Origin: Bacillota bacterium | GTDB taxonomy: Bacteria; Bacillota; Clostridia; Oscillospirales; Ruminococcaceae | DNA length: 64,000 bases | Direction of reading: 5' to 3' | Assembly: GCA_023391875.1 (NCBI GenBank) | Contig: JAEWAB010000001.1 | Span: 62,001-126,000, forward strand | Part shown: positions 18,392 through 27,701 of the stretch, in pieces | Layout: each line of letters starts with the position of its first letter | Numbering within the stretch: position 1 is the first letter of the stretch | Translations under genes and position numbers: made by a program | The notes under the pieces: model-generated | Databases searched by the model: none | Told to the model about the DNA's origin: nothing | Seen by the model: the letters and a program-made list of their open reading frames with translations, nothing else

Positions 18392-18593
18392 AATCGCCTT
18401 CAATAGGGCAACTTATTGAACCGTGCCCCAAACCGATATAGAAAAAACAATCAATGGGAACAAACACAATAGGATGGACGCTTAATTCAAGATATACAAA
18501 ACTTCCCAATGTTTGAGATTTTTATATAGATTATCAGCCTAGGATTACTTTGATTGTAGTCCTTTAATTGCATATGCTCAATATAGATTATGA

Positions 18594-18627
18594 AACGGCC
18601 ATACTTTCATTAATAAGTGTGGCCGTT
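18594..18627 (+). terminator. Stem-loop, probable terminator
   Basis: AACGGCCATACTT (18594-18606) pairs with AAGTGTGGCCGTT (18615-18627) around an 8-nt loop with one wobble pair. The T-rich run after it is short (CGTTTATT), so termination of the uronate operon is likely but not strong. It lies next to the recombinase remnant and could instead be that element's terminator. Confidence 0.5.
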
Positions 18628-18680
18628 CGTTTATTGCGCAAGCATTGATAATACTTCGGAAGGCGACTTCCCAGTTTTCT

Positions 18681-18784
18681 TTACAAACTGGTGCAGTCAT
18701 TTACATCTACTGTCACACCGGACTTGAATTCCACTGTGAATTTATCCTCTTAGATGGTGACTTTTTCGATCAGTCACCGGAACC
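18681..18784 (-). pseudogene. Decayed C-terminal fragment of a serine site-specific recombinase
   Basis: Translating the minus strand from about 18784 gives FR*LIEKVTI*EDKFTVEF followed by KSGVTVDVNDCTSL and a stop. This matches the usual C-terminal end of large serine recombinases of Firmicutes mobile elements (FRxLIEKVTVYEDxFTVEFKSG). Two in-frame stops interrupt it and nothing upstream of it survives, because the metallophosphoesterase gene begins its 3' end 9 bp away. It is a scar of a lost mobile element at the border between the pectin island and the peptide-transport cluster. The remaining ~200 bp of the 18392-18793 gap shows no gene. Confidence 0.6.
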
Positions 18785-18792
18785 AACACTCA

Positions 18793-19599
18793 TCATTTTA
18801 AATCAATAACCGTAAGCGCTTCCTCAATTTCACTGTCACAATCTCTGCTTTTCCACTCCGTGTGATAGTTTAAGCAAGAGCAAATATAAGTGACTCCATT
18901 TTCAACGTGGTATTTTCGAAAATGAACGTGACCCATCACACTATATTTTATATGATATCTTTCAAATAAATCACCATAGTCTTTACTGCCCAAAAAGGCA
19001 TTGAAGTAACGCCAAATCTCTCGTTCCTCCGGGACGGTGAAGAGACCTTTGGTAACCATATGGGTTATAACAATCTGTTGTTTTCCCTGCGTTTCGATAA
19101 GCTGCTTTTCTAAACGTCTTAACATGTCTTGGTGCACCTGCGCATCGGTTTGATTCCAGTGAATATAAACACTGTCCTGCCATGTCCGGCCAGACATGCG
19201 CTTCTTTTCAAAATCCTCTTTCTGGTATTCCTCGTTTCCAAAGGAATAGTCGTACCAACCGATATCGCCAATCACTACCCAGTCATTTCCCAGGAATAAT
19301 CTTTTGTTGATCAGACAGGCCGGATGCTCCTGATACTGCTGATAGATTCTGCGTGAATCATTATAGGCGCTCTCTCGATCCCACATGTCATGATTACCGG
19401 GGACGAAATAAACAGGTATGCCGGCGAGTTCCGCTATCCTTTTCATAAAATCGATTGTAATACTGTATTGATTTGAAATATCCCCTGCAATGAATAAGAA
19501 ATCAAGACCTTTTTCTTTAGCCTTCTTTGCTAGTACCGCTGTAACCGGGTAGTCTTTGTTTCTGTCAATGTGAATATCCGATATTACCCCGATTCTCAC
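18793..19599 (-). CDS. Metallophosphoesterase
   Basis: This 268-aa calcineurin-like phosphoesterase has all five metal motifs: GVISDIHID (about 3-11), IAGDIS (about 37), VPGNHDMW (about 66), ITHMVTKG (about 175) and MGHVHF (about 225). No signal peptide is present, so it is cytoplasmic. It starts at ATG 19599, overlapping the end of the upstream ATPase gene by 4 bp, and is therefore the last gene of the peptide-transport operon. The substrate is unknown; a link to phosphorylated peptide or cell-wall products would be a guess. Confidence 0.88.
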   Translation of the reverse strand: MRIGVISDIHIDRNKDYPVTAVLAKKAKEKGLDFLFIAGDISNQYSITIDFMKRIAELAGIPVYFVPGNHDMWDRESAYNDSRRIYQQYQEHPACLINKRLFLGNDWVVIGDIGWYDYSFGNEEYQKEDFEKKRMSGRTWQDSVYIHWNQTDAQVHQDMLRRLEKQLIETQGKQQIVITHMVTKGLFTVPEEREIWRYFNAFLGSKDYGDLFERYHIKYSVMGHVHFRKYHVENGVTYICSCLNYHTEWKSRDCDSEIEEALTVIDLK

Positions 19600-20600
19600 T
19601 TTACTTCATTCCCCTCACTTTCCAAAGCAAAATGGCAGCGCACGTAATGGCCGCCACTAATCTGCTTCATTTCCGGGCAAATCTGCGTGCATACCGTTTG
19701 GGCACAATAGCATCTGGTATGAAATGCGCAACCCGTTGGCGGACTTAACAGGCTTGGTACCTCACCCTCCAGCACGATTCTTTTTTTAGGGGTATCGTCA
19801 ACAGAGGGAACAGTAGAAAGCAGTGCCTTGGTATACGGATGCCGCGCATTTGCATAGATATCTTGCACATCTCCGTACTCTACCAGCCGGCCCATATACA
19901 TGACGCCGATACGGTCGCTCATGTATTGTACCACGTTCAGGTCGTGCGAGATAAACAAGTATGTTAGTTTCTTAACCTTTTGCAGCTTTTTAAGTAGGTT
20001 CAATATCTGAGACCGTATGGATACGTCAAGTGCCGAAACGGCCTCATCGGCAACAAGCAGGCGCGCATTCAGCATCAGTGCCGCCGCAATGTTCACGCGC
20101 TGCCGCTGGCCGCCGCTCAACTCGTGAGGGTAGCGTGATAAGTACCCGGCGTCCAGACCCACCATCTCTAGCATTTCTTCCACAAGCCTTTGTCTAGTCT
20201 GCTTATCATAGTTAAAATTAATAATCAAGGGCTCTTCAATCAGCCAGCCGATCTTCTTTTTAGGGTTGAGCGATGCGTATGGGTCCTGCAGTACAATCTG
20301 TATCTCCCGCCGCATGGCCCTGCGTTCTTCTGCCGTCATTAATCTGCTGTTTTTGCCTTGATAAAAAATCTCACCCGCAGTGGGTGCTATGATATTCGCC
20401 AGCATATGCCCGGTAGTAGATTTACCGCAACCCGATTCCCCTACCAGACCAAATATCTCGCCGGGCTTAATCGATAAATCAAGGCTATCTACCGCTTTGA
20501 TAGCCTTTCTTTGCAGTAGGTTTTTTGGGCTTTTTACATTGTAATACTTGCTAAGCCCGCGAAGCTCAATGAGCGGTTCCAGACTATTCAACAGCTTCAC
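19596..20600 (-). CDS. Peptide ABC transporter ATP-binding protein, DppF/OppF type
   Basis: This 334-aa ATPase has Walker A GESGCGKST (about 53-61), signature LSGGQRQRVNIA (about 162), Walker B LLVADEAVSALD (about 183) and an H-loop ISHD. The C-terminal oligopeptide-transporter extension carries the cysteine cluster CAFHTRCYCAQTVCTQIC typical of Opp/Dpp ATPases, probably an Fe-S or zinc site. It overlaps the neighbouring ATPase gene by 17 bp. With the partner ATPase, two permeases and binding protein it forms a type I peptide/nickel importer. Confidence 0.94.
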   Translation of the reverse strand: MKLLNSLEPLIELRGLSKYYNVKSPKNLLQRKAIKAVDSLDLSIKPGEIFGLVGESGCGKSTTGHMLANIIAPTAGEIFYQGKNSRLMTAEERRAMRREIQIVLQDPYASLNPKKKIGWLIEEPLIINFNYDKQTRQRLVEEMLEMVGLDAGYLSRYPHELSGGQRQRVNIAAALMLNARLLVADEAVSALDVSIRSQILNLLKKLQKVKKLTYLFISHDLNVVQYMSDRIGVMYMGRLVEYGDVQDIYANARHPYTKALLSTVPSVDDTPKKRIVLEGEVPSLLSPPTGCAFHTRCYCAQTVCTQICPEMKQISGGHYVRCHFALESEGNEVK

Positions 20601-21561
20601 CCCCCGTTAAAAAGCAGCGTACCTTTCTTCCGTTTATCTCTTTGAGCATTGGGACCGATACAAAACAGCTTTCACATGTCTCTGCACAGCGGTCCGAAAA
20701 AGGGCACCTGCTTGCTTTGCGCTTGTGAAGCGGGGTTACGACCCCCGGAATGCTGTATAGCTCACTCCCACGCTTCTGGGCCGTAGGGATGGAGGCGAGC
20801 AGTTGCCTGGTGTAAGGATGTAGCGGCCGGTGAAGCACCTCTTGTGTATCGCCTTCTTCTACAATAAACCCTGCATACATAACGATAATGCGTGAACACA
20901 CCTCACGTACGATGCCCAAATCGTGTGAAATTAAAAGTACAGTGGTAGTAAGGGTATGGTTGAGCTGCTTTATAAGCTCCAGTATTTGAAACTGAATTGT
21001 CACATCCAACGCCGTTGTCGGCTCATCGGCAATCAACAGCCCGGGATGGTTGATAAGCGCCATCGCAATAACGATACGTTGCTTCATCCCGCCGGAGAGC
21101 TGATGCGGATACTCTGAATACAGCGACTGGGCGCGAGACAGCCCCACCTGCTGCATCATTTGTATGGCGGCATCCTTCGCGGCTTTTTTGCTTACGGCGT
21201 GATGCGTTAAAAAGGCCTCTGCAATCTGCTTTCCCACGGGGATCAAGGGGTTAAGCGCAGTCATCGGCTCTTGAAAAACTATTGAAATGTCTTTGCCGCG
21301 AAGATCGCATTTTTCATCCTCAGGCATGGCCAGTAAATCTTTATCATGAAATAGAATCCGCCCGGAGGTAATCTTAGCCGCTTCAGGCAGCAGGCCCATT
21401 ACAGAAAGCGAGGTAAGGCTCTTACCACAGCCGGATTCGCCCACAAGGCCCACCATCTCGCCTTTTCCCAGTTGAAAACTCACATGCTCCAACGCCTTAT
21501 AGTAACTGCCATCATGCTTGACCTCGACGGTTAGTTCCTGAATATCCAGTATCTTTTCCAT
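20584..21561 (-). CDS. Peptide ABC transporter ATP-binding protein, DppD/OppD type
   Basis: This 325-aa ATPase has Walker A GESGCGKSL (about 39-47), signature LSGGMKQRI (about 155), Walker B LLIADEPTTALD (about 175) and H-loop ISHD (about 207). The C-terminal cysteine cluster CPFSDRCAETCESC is present, as in OppD/DppD. It pairs with the DppF-type subunit encoded just downstream. It starts at ATG 21561 and is 12 bp from the preceding permease gene. Confidence 0.94.
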   Translation of the reverse strand: MEKILDIQELTVEVKHDGSYYKALEHVSFQLGKGEMVGLVGESGCGKSLTSLSVMGLLPEAAKITSGRILFHDKDLLAMPEDEKCDLRGKDISIVFQEPMTALNPLIPVGKQIAEAFLTHHAVSKKAAKDAAIQMMQQVGLSRAQSLYSEYPHQLSGGMKQRIVIAMALINHPGLLIADEPTTALDVTIQFQILELIKQLNHTLTTTVLLISHDLGIVREVCSRIIVMYAGFIVEEGDTQEVLHRPLHPYTRQLLASIPTAQKRGSELYSIPGVVTPLHKRKASRCPFSDRCAETCESCFVSVPMLKEINGRKVRCFLTGGEAVE

Positions 21562-21573
21562 CCCATTGCCCTT

Positions 21574-22404
21574 TCACACGGATTTCGCATCGGTGATGTC
21601 CCGAAGGCCGTCTCCAAACAGGTTAAATCCAAGTACCATTATGGTGATCATACAACCCGGGATAAAGGCATACCACGGATTGGTAAGCAAATAGGCCTGC
21701 GCCTCAAACAGCATCTTTCCCCAACTGGGATGGGGCGGCTGAATTCCGAGCCCCAGATAACTCAGCCCTGCCTCAGATAATACGGCGGTGGCAAACCCCA
21801 AGGTCGCCGTTACCATTAACGGAGACAGCATGTTGGGTAAAATGTGGTGAACCATTAGGCGAGGGGCGGAGGCTCCGCGGGACTTGGCAGCTTTGATATA
21901 ATCAAGGCCCTTAATCTGCATAAAACCCGCTCTCGTAATTCTGCAAAAGCGCGGGATGGAGGTTATCCCCAGGGCAACGGCTGTATTGATGCTGCCTGGC
22001 CCGAATACGGTAATAAGAACCAGGGCAAGGATGATGCCCGGGAATGCCATCTGTGCGTCCATGATCCTCATGATAATTTCATCGACAAGCCCACCGAGAT
22101 AACCGGAGATTGCCCCAAGCAACAGCCCGACCGCGAGGCCGATAGCAACCGAAGAAAAGCCCACCAGAAATACAATCTGTGAGCCTTTCATAATGCGGCT
22201 GAAGATGTCGCGCCCGAAATTGTCGGTGCCAAGCAGATGGCTGAAAGACGGCAGTTGAAACTTTGCCTGTGTATTCATCTCGTTCGGGTCATACGGTATA
22301 TATACCAGACTGACAAGCAGTATTGTAAATAGAACACAAAGCAACACCGCTCCAATCTTGAAGTTTGTGTTCCGTAAACCTTTTTTTATCATGTTAAGCT
22401 CCAT
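21574..22404 (-). CDS. Peptide ABC transporter permease, DppC/OppC type
   Basis: This 276-aa permease has an N-terminal OppC-type helix (about 17-37), a short extracytoplasmic part with HLLGTDNFGRDIFSRIM (about 56-72), and the EAA-type loop KAAKSRGASAPRLMVHHILPN (part, about 166-186). It forms the membrane channel with the DppB-type partner encoded 7 bp upstream. All features of the family are present and its length is normal. Confidence 0.94.
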   Translation of the reverse strand: MELNMIKKGLRNTNFKIGAVLLCVLFTILLVSLVYIPYDPNEMNTQAKFQLPSFSHLLGTDNFGRDIFSRIMKGSQIVFLVGFSSVAIGLAVGLLLGAISGYLGGLVDEIIMRIMDAQMAFPGIILALVLITVFGPGSINTAVALGITSIPRFCRITRAGFMQIKGLDYIKAAKSRGASAPRLMVHHILPNMLSPLMVTATLGFATAVLSEAGLSYLGLGIQPPHPSWGKMLFEAQAYLLTNPWYAFIPGCMITIMVLGFNLFGDGLRDITDAKSV

Positions 22405-22411
22405 CTTGCTG

Positions 22412-23374
22412 CTACCCTTTTGTTTTGGTTAAGCGAATGCGAGGGTCTATAACCGTGTACAGCAAGTCTACAAAGAAGTTGATCACCACAACAGTAAACG
22501 CCAGATAAAATACCAGCCCCTGCACAAGAGGAAAATCGCGGTTGCCTACACCGGATGTGATAAGCCGTCCAATACCCGGAAGATTAAAAACATTTTCAAC
22601 AATGATACTACCGCCCAATACGTCTACCGCAATCATGCCCAGAATGGTAATGGTGGGCAGCAGCGCGTTTCTAAGTACATGAACAAATAATACTTTGTTT
22701 TTGGTCAGGCCTTTACTGCGTGCCGTCCTTACATAGTCCATACTCATCTGGTCGAGCAGCGTGTTTTTTAAATAGCGTATAACCACGGCGGTGGTGCCGA
22801 TGGATATGGCTGCCGCAGGCAGAATAAGTGAATGGATCGCCCCTAAGGCACTTTGTGTATACGGGATGAAATCGCCTGATGGAAACCAATGAAGTGCAAC
22901 AGCAAACACCATAATCAGCATAATGGCAAGCCAAAAGGATGGAACCGCAATTCCAACCTGCATGAGTGCCGAAATAAAGGTTGGCAGCCTTTTATTGTTG
23001 TTTTTTGCAAGGTAAATCGAAATTGGTATGACTAAAACGGTTGTCATAAGCAGCGAAAGGACGGTAAGAGAAACAGTTACCGGCAAGCTTTCCCGAATAA
23101 GCTTAATAACCGGAACCTGATACCGCAATGACTGGCCCAAGTCGCCGTTAAAAAGCCCGATTACCCATTGTATATATCGCTGGTGCAGCGGCAGATCAAG
23201 ACCCATTTCCTTCGATAACGCTTGAACTTGGAGTGGATCTGCATCCACTCCAAGTATAATATAAGCAGGATTACCGGGTAGAATCTGAAATACGCAAAAG
23301 GTGAGCAGCGAGATGATCAACAGCGTAATGACAACCGATAGCAGCTTTTTCAGCAAATAAGTTGTCGTTTTCAT
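22412..23374 (-). CDS. Peptide ABC transporter permease, DppB/OppB type
   Basis: This 320-aa permease has six predicted membrane spans, the N-terminal LKKLLSVVITLLIISLLTF helix, the periplasmic GNPAYIILG segment and the EAA loop YVRTARSKGLTKNKVLFVH (about 225-243). Its gene lies 4 bp after the stop of the binding-protein gene. It should form a heterodimeric channel with the DppC-type subunit. Confidence 0.94.
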   Translation of the reverse strand: MKTTTYLLKKLLSVVITLLIISLLTFCVFQILPGNPAYIILGVDADPLQVQALSKEMGLDLPLHQRYIQWVIGLFNGDLGQSLRYQVPVIKLIRESLPVTVSLTVLSLLMTTVLVIPISIYLAKNNNKRLPTFISALMQVGIAVPSFWLAIMLIMVFAVALHWFPSGDFIPYTQSALGAIHSLILPAAAISIGTTAVVIRYLKNTLLDQMSMDYVRTARSKGLTKNKVLFVHVLRNALLPTITILGMIAVDVLGGSIIVENVFNLPGIGRLITSGVGNRDFPLVQGLVFYLAFTVVVINFFVDLLYTVIDPRIRLTKTKG

Positions 23375-23378
23375 GGTC

Positions 23379-24953
23379 TTAAGATTTAACGGTGATGTCG
23401 CTCATATTGAAGAATGTTACGGGGTAAAGTTTTAGCCCCTCTACATTCTTGTTAACCGCAAAGACGATATTGGGATCCTGAATATAAACTGCGGCCGCTT
23501 CGTCAACCAGTATCTGCTGGCACTGCTTGTAGTACCCTGCACGCGCGCTTTCGTCGGCGGTAGATGCTGCCTTGGCGATCAGTTCATCGTAAGCAGCATT
23601 CGAGTAGTTAAAGTAGTTTCTGGCGTAGTTTGTTTCAAAGCGGTTTAAGAAATCCTGAGGGTCAAGCTTACCGCTGTGGCCGATGATGGTTGCCTCATAG
23701 TCGCGGTTGGTATATACCCCTTCCAGCCACTGTGCCCATTCGATGAGCTTGATTTCCACGTTGATACCTATTTTTGAAAGCTGATCCTTGATTACCTGGG
23801 CCGTATCCACATGCGTCTGATAGTTTGAAGGAACCGTAATGGTCATGGTAAAGCCATTCTCATATCCGGCTTCTTTTAAAAGGCTCTTGGCTTTATCAAT
23901 GTCGGTGTTATAGGCGGTAAGCTTATCGTTATAATAGGTTGCCATGCTGGGGCTTAAGAAGGAATCGACTCTGGTACCGCTGCCGTTTACCACGCTGTTG
24001 ATGATCTCTTCCTTATTGATGGCGTAGTTAATTGCCTGACGAACCTTTGCGTTATTTAATGGCTCTACCTTGTTATTGAGAGCTAACAGCTGTACCATAT
24101 TCTGCGGGCCCTGAACGATGTTAAAATCACTGCCGAGTGCGCTTATATTCGCCGAGCTGATGCCCGCGATATCTAAGCTGCCGGATTTCAGTGCCATCAG
24201 CTTCGCGTTTTCGTCCGTCATAATAATGAATTCTACTCTGTCGATGGAGGGCTTGCGGTCTGCAATAGTAGAATAATCGTTGTTCTTTTCAAGCACTACC
24301 TTCTGGCCCTGAATGTACTCCACAAATTTAAAGGGCCCGGTACCAATCGGCTGTGTGCTGTTGTTTTCGTAGCCGGCTTCAGTAATAGAAATGGTTGCCT
24401 TGCTCATAAAGCCTGCGTCTTTGTTTTTCAGCGCGAGTACCACGGTGTAGTCATCGGGGCATTCTACCTTGGCGAGCTCCTGATTGAGCGTGGAATTGAG
24501 CGGCTCACCGCCGGTAAGGCCCGCAAGCTTTTCGTATGTATACTTTACATCCTTCGCGGTACAATCCTTGCCGTCATGAAATTTGATGCCCTTTTTGATT
24601 TTAAAGGTGTAGGTAAGCTCGTTTTCCGAGATGGTATAGGACTCTGCGATGGCCGGGATGAATTCGCCCTTTTCGTTAAACCCCATCAGGCCTTCGAAAA
24701 CGTTCATCATCACCGAGGCGGTGTCTGTTGCCGCCGAGAGCATCGGGTCGAGATAATCGGGCTCGGAACCCAAGGCTACTTTTACGGTTCCTCCGGACTG
24801 GGGTGCCGTTTCGCTGCTGCTTTCAGCGACGAGGCTGGAGGGGCTCTCCGCACCGCTGCTGGCGGCTGCCGGTACATTTGCGCACCCGGCGCTTATGCCC
24901 AGAGCAGCGATTAACAGAATTGCTGCGAGACTTCTGAGTTTTTTCATGTTCAT
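23379..24953 (-). CDS. Peptide ABC transporter substrate-binding lipoprotein (SBP family 5)
   Basis: This 524-aa binding protein starts MNMKKLRSLAAILLIAALG and has a lipobox ISAGC (Cys about 24), then a Ser/Ala-rich linker and the family 5 fold (GSEPDYLDPMLS about 62, later IGTGPFKFVEY). It is tethered to the outer face of the membrane and hands peptides to the Dpp-type permeases. Family 5 proteins bind di/oligopeptides, nickel or some sugars; the neighbouring genes do not settle which. It is the first transporter gene; the MBL hydrolase gene lies 47 bp upstream in the same direction. Confidence 0.93.
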   Translation of the reverse strand: MNMKKLRSLAAILLIAALGISAGCANVPAAASSGAESPSSLVAESSSETAPQSGGTVKVALGSEPDYLDPMLSAATDTASVMMNVFEGLMGFNEKGEFIPAIAESYTISENELTYTFKIKKGIKFHDGKDCTAKDVKYTYEKLAGLTGGEPLNSTLNQELAKVECPDDYTVVLALKNKDAGFMSKATISITEAGYENNSTQPIGTGPFKFVEYIQGQKVVLEKNNDYSTIADRKPSIDRVEFIIMTDENAKLMALKSGSLDIAGISSANISALGSDFNIVQGPQNMVQLLALNNKVEPLNNAKVRQAINYAINKEEIINSVVNGSGTRVDSFLSPSMATYYNDKLTAYNTDIDKAKSLLKEAGYENGFTMTITVPSNYQTHVDTAQVIKDQLSKIGINVEIKLIEWAQWLEGVYTNRDYEATIIGHSGKLDPQDFLNRFETNYARNYFNYSNAAYDELIAKAASTADESARAGYYKQCQQILVDEAAAVYIQDPNIVFAVNKNVEGLKLYPVTFFNMSDITVKS

Positions 24954-25000
24954 ACTCCTTTTTCCAACGCTACTGTATGTGAATTATAGCGAACACTGGG

Positions 25001-25726
25001 TTACAGGCTGATCTTCAGCCATTGCTTTGCAAGCCTTGCATTTCCGTCGTAAACCATTTTTGCGTTTGTTATTAATTGTTCCGGCTCGCCAAAATGAGGC
25101 AGGTGTGTGAGCATCAATAATTTTGTCTGAGCCAATCTTCCCAGCTGCCCCGCCTCGAAGGCTGTAAGGTGTTGCTTGGCGGGATTAGCCTGTTCTTTAT
25201 AAAATGACGCTTCGCACAAAAAGCAATCGGAATGGCTTGCAAACCGGGCAAGTTCTTCGTTATAGCCCGTATCACCGGAATATACGATTACATTGCCCTG
25301 CTGGTCGATAACTTTAATGGCGTAGCAGGTGATTTCATGAATGTTTTTAAATACCTCGAAGGTAAGGCTGCCTATTGTAAAGGATGACAACTCCTCATAG
25401 CTATACCCTTGGCAATACTGGTGGTAGGTAAGTGCCGGAAGATTACCCGGGCCATAAGCGACAAAGCTTTTCCTTCTTCGTGCGAGTTGAGTATCAATCA
25501 TCACCGCATATTGCAGGCATCCAAGGTCTGCGCAGTGGTCGGGATGATAATGGGTGATAACCACGCCATCCAGCTCACTGAGCGGAAGCTGTTCCTGCAG
25601 CTTTGCAAGTACCCCGCTGCCGCAGTCCAGCAGCACTTTTGTATCCCCCTCCTCAATCAAGTAGCCAGAGGTCGCGCCGCTTGGCGGCGGATAAGCGCCG
25701 TAGCAGCCTATAACCGTTAATGTCAT
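25001..25726 (-). CDS. MBL-fold metallohydrolase (RNase Z-like)
   Basis: This 241-aa beta-lactamase-fold hydrolase carries HYHPDHCADLG (about 58-68), the two-metal HxHxDH motif, further ligands in YSGDTGYNEELARF (about 150), and a late His in MLTHLPHFG. It resembles the small RNase Z/phosphodiesterase-like MBL proteins. It is between the regulator gene and the binding-protein gene on the minus strand and is probably in the same operon. The biochemical substrate is not known. Confidence 0.87.
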   Translation of the reverse strand: MTLTVIGCYGAYPPPSGATSGYLIEEGDTKVLLDCGSGVLAKLQEQLPLSELDGVVITHYHPDHCADLGCLQYAVMIDTQLARRRKSFVAYGPGNLPALTYHQYCQGYSYEELSSFTIGSLTFEVFKNIHEITCYAIKVIDQQGNVIVYSGDTGYNEELARFASHSDCFLCEASFYKEQANPAKQHLTAFEAGQLGRLAQTKLLMLTHLPHFGEPEQLITNAKMVYDGNARLAKQWLKISL

Positions 25727-25752
25727 GTGTTTATCTATCCTAACTGTTTATT

Positions 25753-26622
25753 TTACAAGGCCCCATAGATTTTTTCGGTATTCTCGATATTAAGGCGTAT
25801 CGCCTGTTGATCGAGTTTAACTACCTTGGAGATAAGGGCCTGCGCCAGGGAGAGGACTGCGCTGTAGGAATCCAAAAATATGATTGAATCTGTCAGTGCG
25901 TACAGCGCCACATCCGCAAGCTTTGCAAACGGTGAAAGGTCACAGTCCGTAAAAGCAAGAACTTGTACCCCTTTATTCCTAGCTAGCTCAGTGATCTTGA
26001 GCGTGTTTTTACAATAACGTTGAAAGCCGATTACTATCAGCACATCCTCTTCATTCATAAACGAGAGATATTCGTAGCAGTTTGATTGATTCAGCTGAAC
26101 CGTCTTGCCTATGAGGTAATTGAGTGAAAAGCAGAGGTAGGCGGACGCGCCCGAGCCCATCTTGTCACCTATTACCCAGATTCGGCTGCTGCATATCAGC
26201 AGATCGGCCCCACGTTCCAGCACCGTATTGGAGTTAAGATGAAAGGTTTGTACAATATTGTTGACCTCGGTATTGATATGCTCGTCCAGCCAGCTCGCTT
26301 TATTCGGATTCTGTGTATCCTTAAGCTTGAAATTGACCACCGCCCGGTTTTTCAGCAGGTTGTTTTTCATCTGTGTTTTCATATCTCTAAAGCTTTCAAA
26401 GCCAAGGCATACCGCGATCCGCTGAATAGTTGCCTCGCTGACATCCGCCTTCTGCCCCACCTCTTTAGCGGTCATCATGCAGATTTGCTCCCACTTTTTA
26501 CGAATATAAATCGTCGCCTTCTGCTGCGCGGGAGTAAGGTCATCAAAGACCGCGTCAATTCTTTGCTGAAGGGCCTCTACGCTTAAACCTGTATCATTGG
26601 AACTCTGCAGGTCCTTATTCAA
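25753..26622 (-). CDS. MurR/RpiR-family transcriptional regulator
   Basis: This regulator (289 aa with the chosen start) has an N-terminal HTH_6 domain (about 1-80, with AKEVGQKADVSEATIQRIAV) and a SIS sugar-phosphate-binding domain (about 125-260). The best start is TTG 26622, which overlaps the stop of the HAD gene (TTGAATAA) and lies 11 nt after AAGGAGG (26634-26640). A longer frame to 26703 has no ribosome site and runs inside the HAD gene. It probably controls the peptide transporter operon downstream in response to a phosphorylated amino sugar or similar. Confidence 0.87.
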   Translation of the reverse strand: MNKDLQSSNDTGLSVEALQQRIDAVFDDLTPAQQKATIYIRKKWEQICMMTAKEVGQKADVSEATIQRIAVCLGFESFRDMKTQMKNNLLKNRAVVNFKLKDTQNPNKASWLDEHINTEVNNIVQTFHLNSNTVLERGADLLICSSRIWVIGDKMGSGASAYLCFSLNYLIGKTVQLNQSNCYEYLSFMNEEDVLIVIGFQRYCKNTLKITELARNKGVQVLAFTDCDLSPFAKLADVALYALTDSIIFLDSYSAVLSLAQALISKVVKLDQQAIRLNIENTEKIYGAL

Positions 26623-27304
26623 GATAATCCGCGACCTCCTTAATGTTTGAAATAATATACTCATGATTAATCTCTTCGATTCCCAGCCTGCCATAGGGAG
26701 CAATTAAAAGGGAGCGTATTCCTGCTTGTCCGGCGCCAACAACATCGTCGTAATAGTTATCGCCCACATAAAGCACCTCTTCTGCCTCGGCCCCTGCTTC
26801 ATCAAGGGCCATTTGGAAGATGGCCTTTTCCGGCTTTTCGATACCGACCTCTGAGGATATCACTGTGATATCCAGCCAGCTGTCAAGGTTATTTGCATTA
26901 AGTACGCTGCGGCAGCTGGCATCCCAATTGGTAATCAGGCCGATATGTACTCCGCGCTGCCTTAGCTCCTTTAGCATTTCAGCAACCCCGGGGATGAGCC
27001 GCCATTTTAAACTCAAGCCTTCTTTAAGCTTCGTATAAATGCGGTAGGTCTCTTCTATATTCAGCCGAAGGCCTAATTTATAGTTTAAAAGGCCAAGATA
27101 CCATGGCATGAAGTGTGCGGGAAGGGTACCCAAAACATGTGGGTAGTTCCGCATAAATTCTTTGTCTGTTAGATAAAACGCCCGCTTTATTTCATCCTCT
27201 TCTTTTTGTACATCGAAAGCGGCTAAGACCTGATTATATAATTCTTCAAAAGGACTTCTCACCAAGGTTAGCCCCAAATCGAACCACACGTATCGAAACT
27301 TCAT
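26615..27304 (-). CDS. HAD-superfamily hydrolase
   Basis: This 229-aa phosphatase-like protein starts at ATG 27304 (MKFRYVWFDLGLTLV) behind GGGCAGGGG; the open frame reaches 27367 but has no ribosome site there. Motif I is FDLGLT, so the second Asp of the usual DxDxT is Gly. Motif II LITNWD, the Lys region EKPEKAIF and motif IV VGDNYYDDVVGA are present. The cap is the C1 helical type. Loss of the acid/base Asp suggests altered or weak phosphatase activity. It is first gene of the minus-strand operon and overlaps the RpiR-type gene. Confidence 0.85.
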   Translation of the reverse strand: MKFRYVWFDLGLTLVRSPFEELYNQVLAAFDVQKEEDEIKRAFYLTDKEFMRNYPHVLGTLPAHFMPWYLGLLNYKLGLRLNIEETYRIYTKLKEGLSLKWRLIPGVAEMLKELRQRGVHIGLITNWDASCRSVLNANNLDSWLDITVISSEVGIEKPEKAIFQMALDEAGAEAEEVLYVGDNYYDDVVGAGQAGIRSLLIAPYGRLGIEEINHEYIISNIKEVADYLE

Positions 27305-27427
27305 ATTTCCCCTGCCCTGTTGTAAAAAATTTTTTATAATGATTTTGATTTTTTTCCGACAATTCAAATTTTACAACCCTTATGTAAAGATATCAACATA
27401 GTTTTAGTAAAGCTTGGGTCAATTAGA

Positions 27428-27456
27428 TTTTAACATATTTATCAAATAATTATCAA
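27428..27456 (-). promoter_or_regulatory. Candidate promoter for the HAD-RpiR-peptide transporter transcript
   Basis: On the minus strand TTGATA (27451-27456) is followed after 17 bp by TTAAAA (27428-27433), about 120 bp upstream of the HAD start. The 27305-27701 gap is AT-rich; apart from this element and weak repeated TATCAACATT-like words I see no gene in it. Confidence 0.4.
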
Positions 27457-27701
27457 CATTACCACTGTAATAAAACAGCATAGGATACGCCTCGTGTTTT
27501 TGAAACCTCCCCCCTTCACTTAGTATAATGAATAAGGTCTTATTTATATAATTCGACTAAACGATAAGTAGGAATTTGAAAGCGTCTCCCCAACCTTGTG
27601 AACTTCGTGGCATCAGATATAAATCCGATTATTAAGCATGGCTCTTCAAACAATTCTACCGCATTTGCTTTTTGCATATGTATTCTAGAGGGTGAGTTGC
27701 C

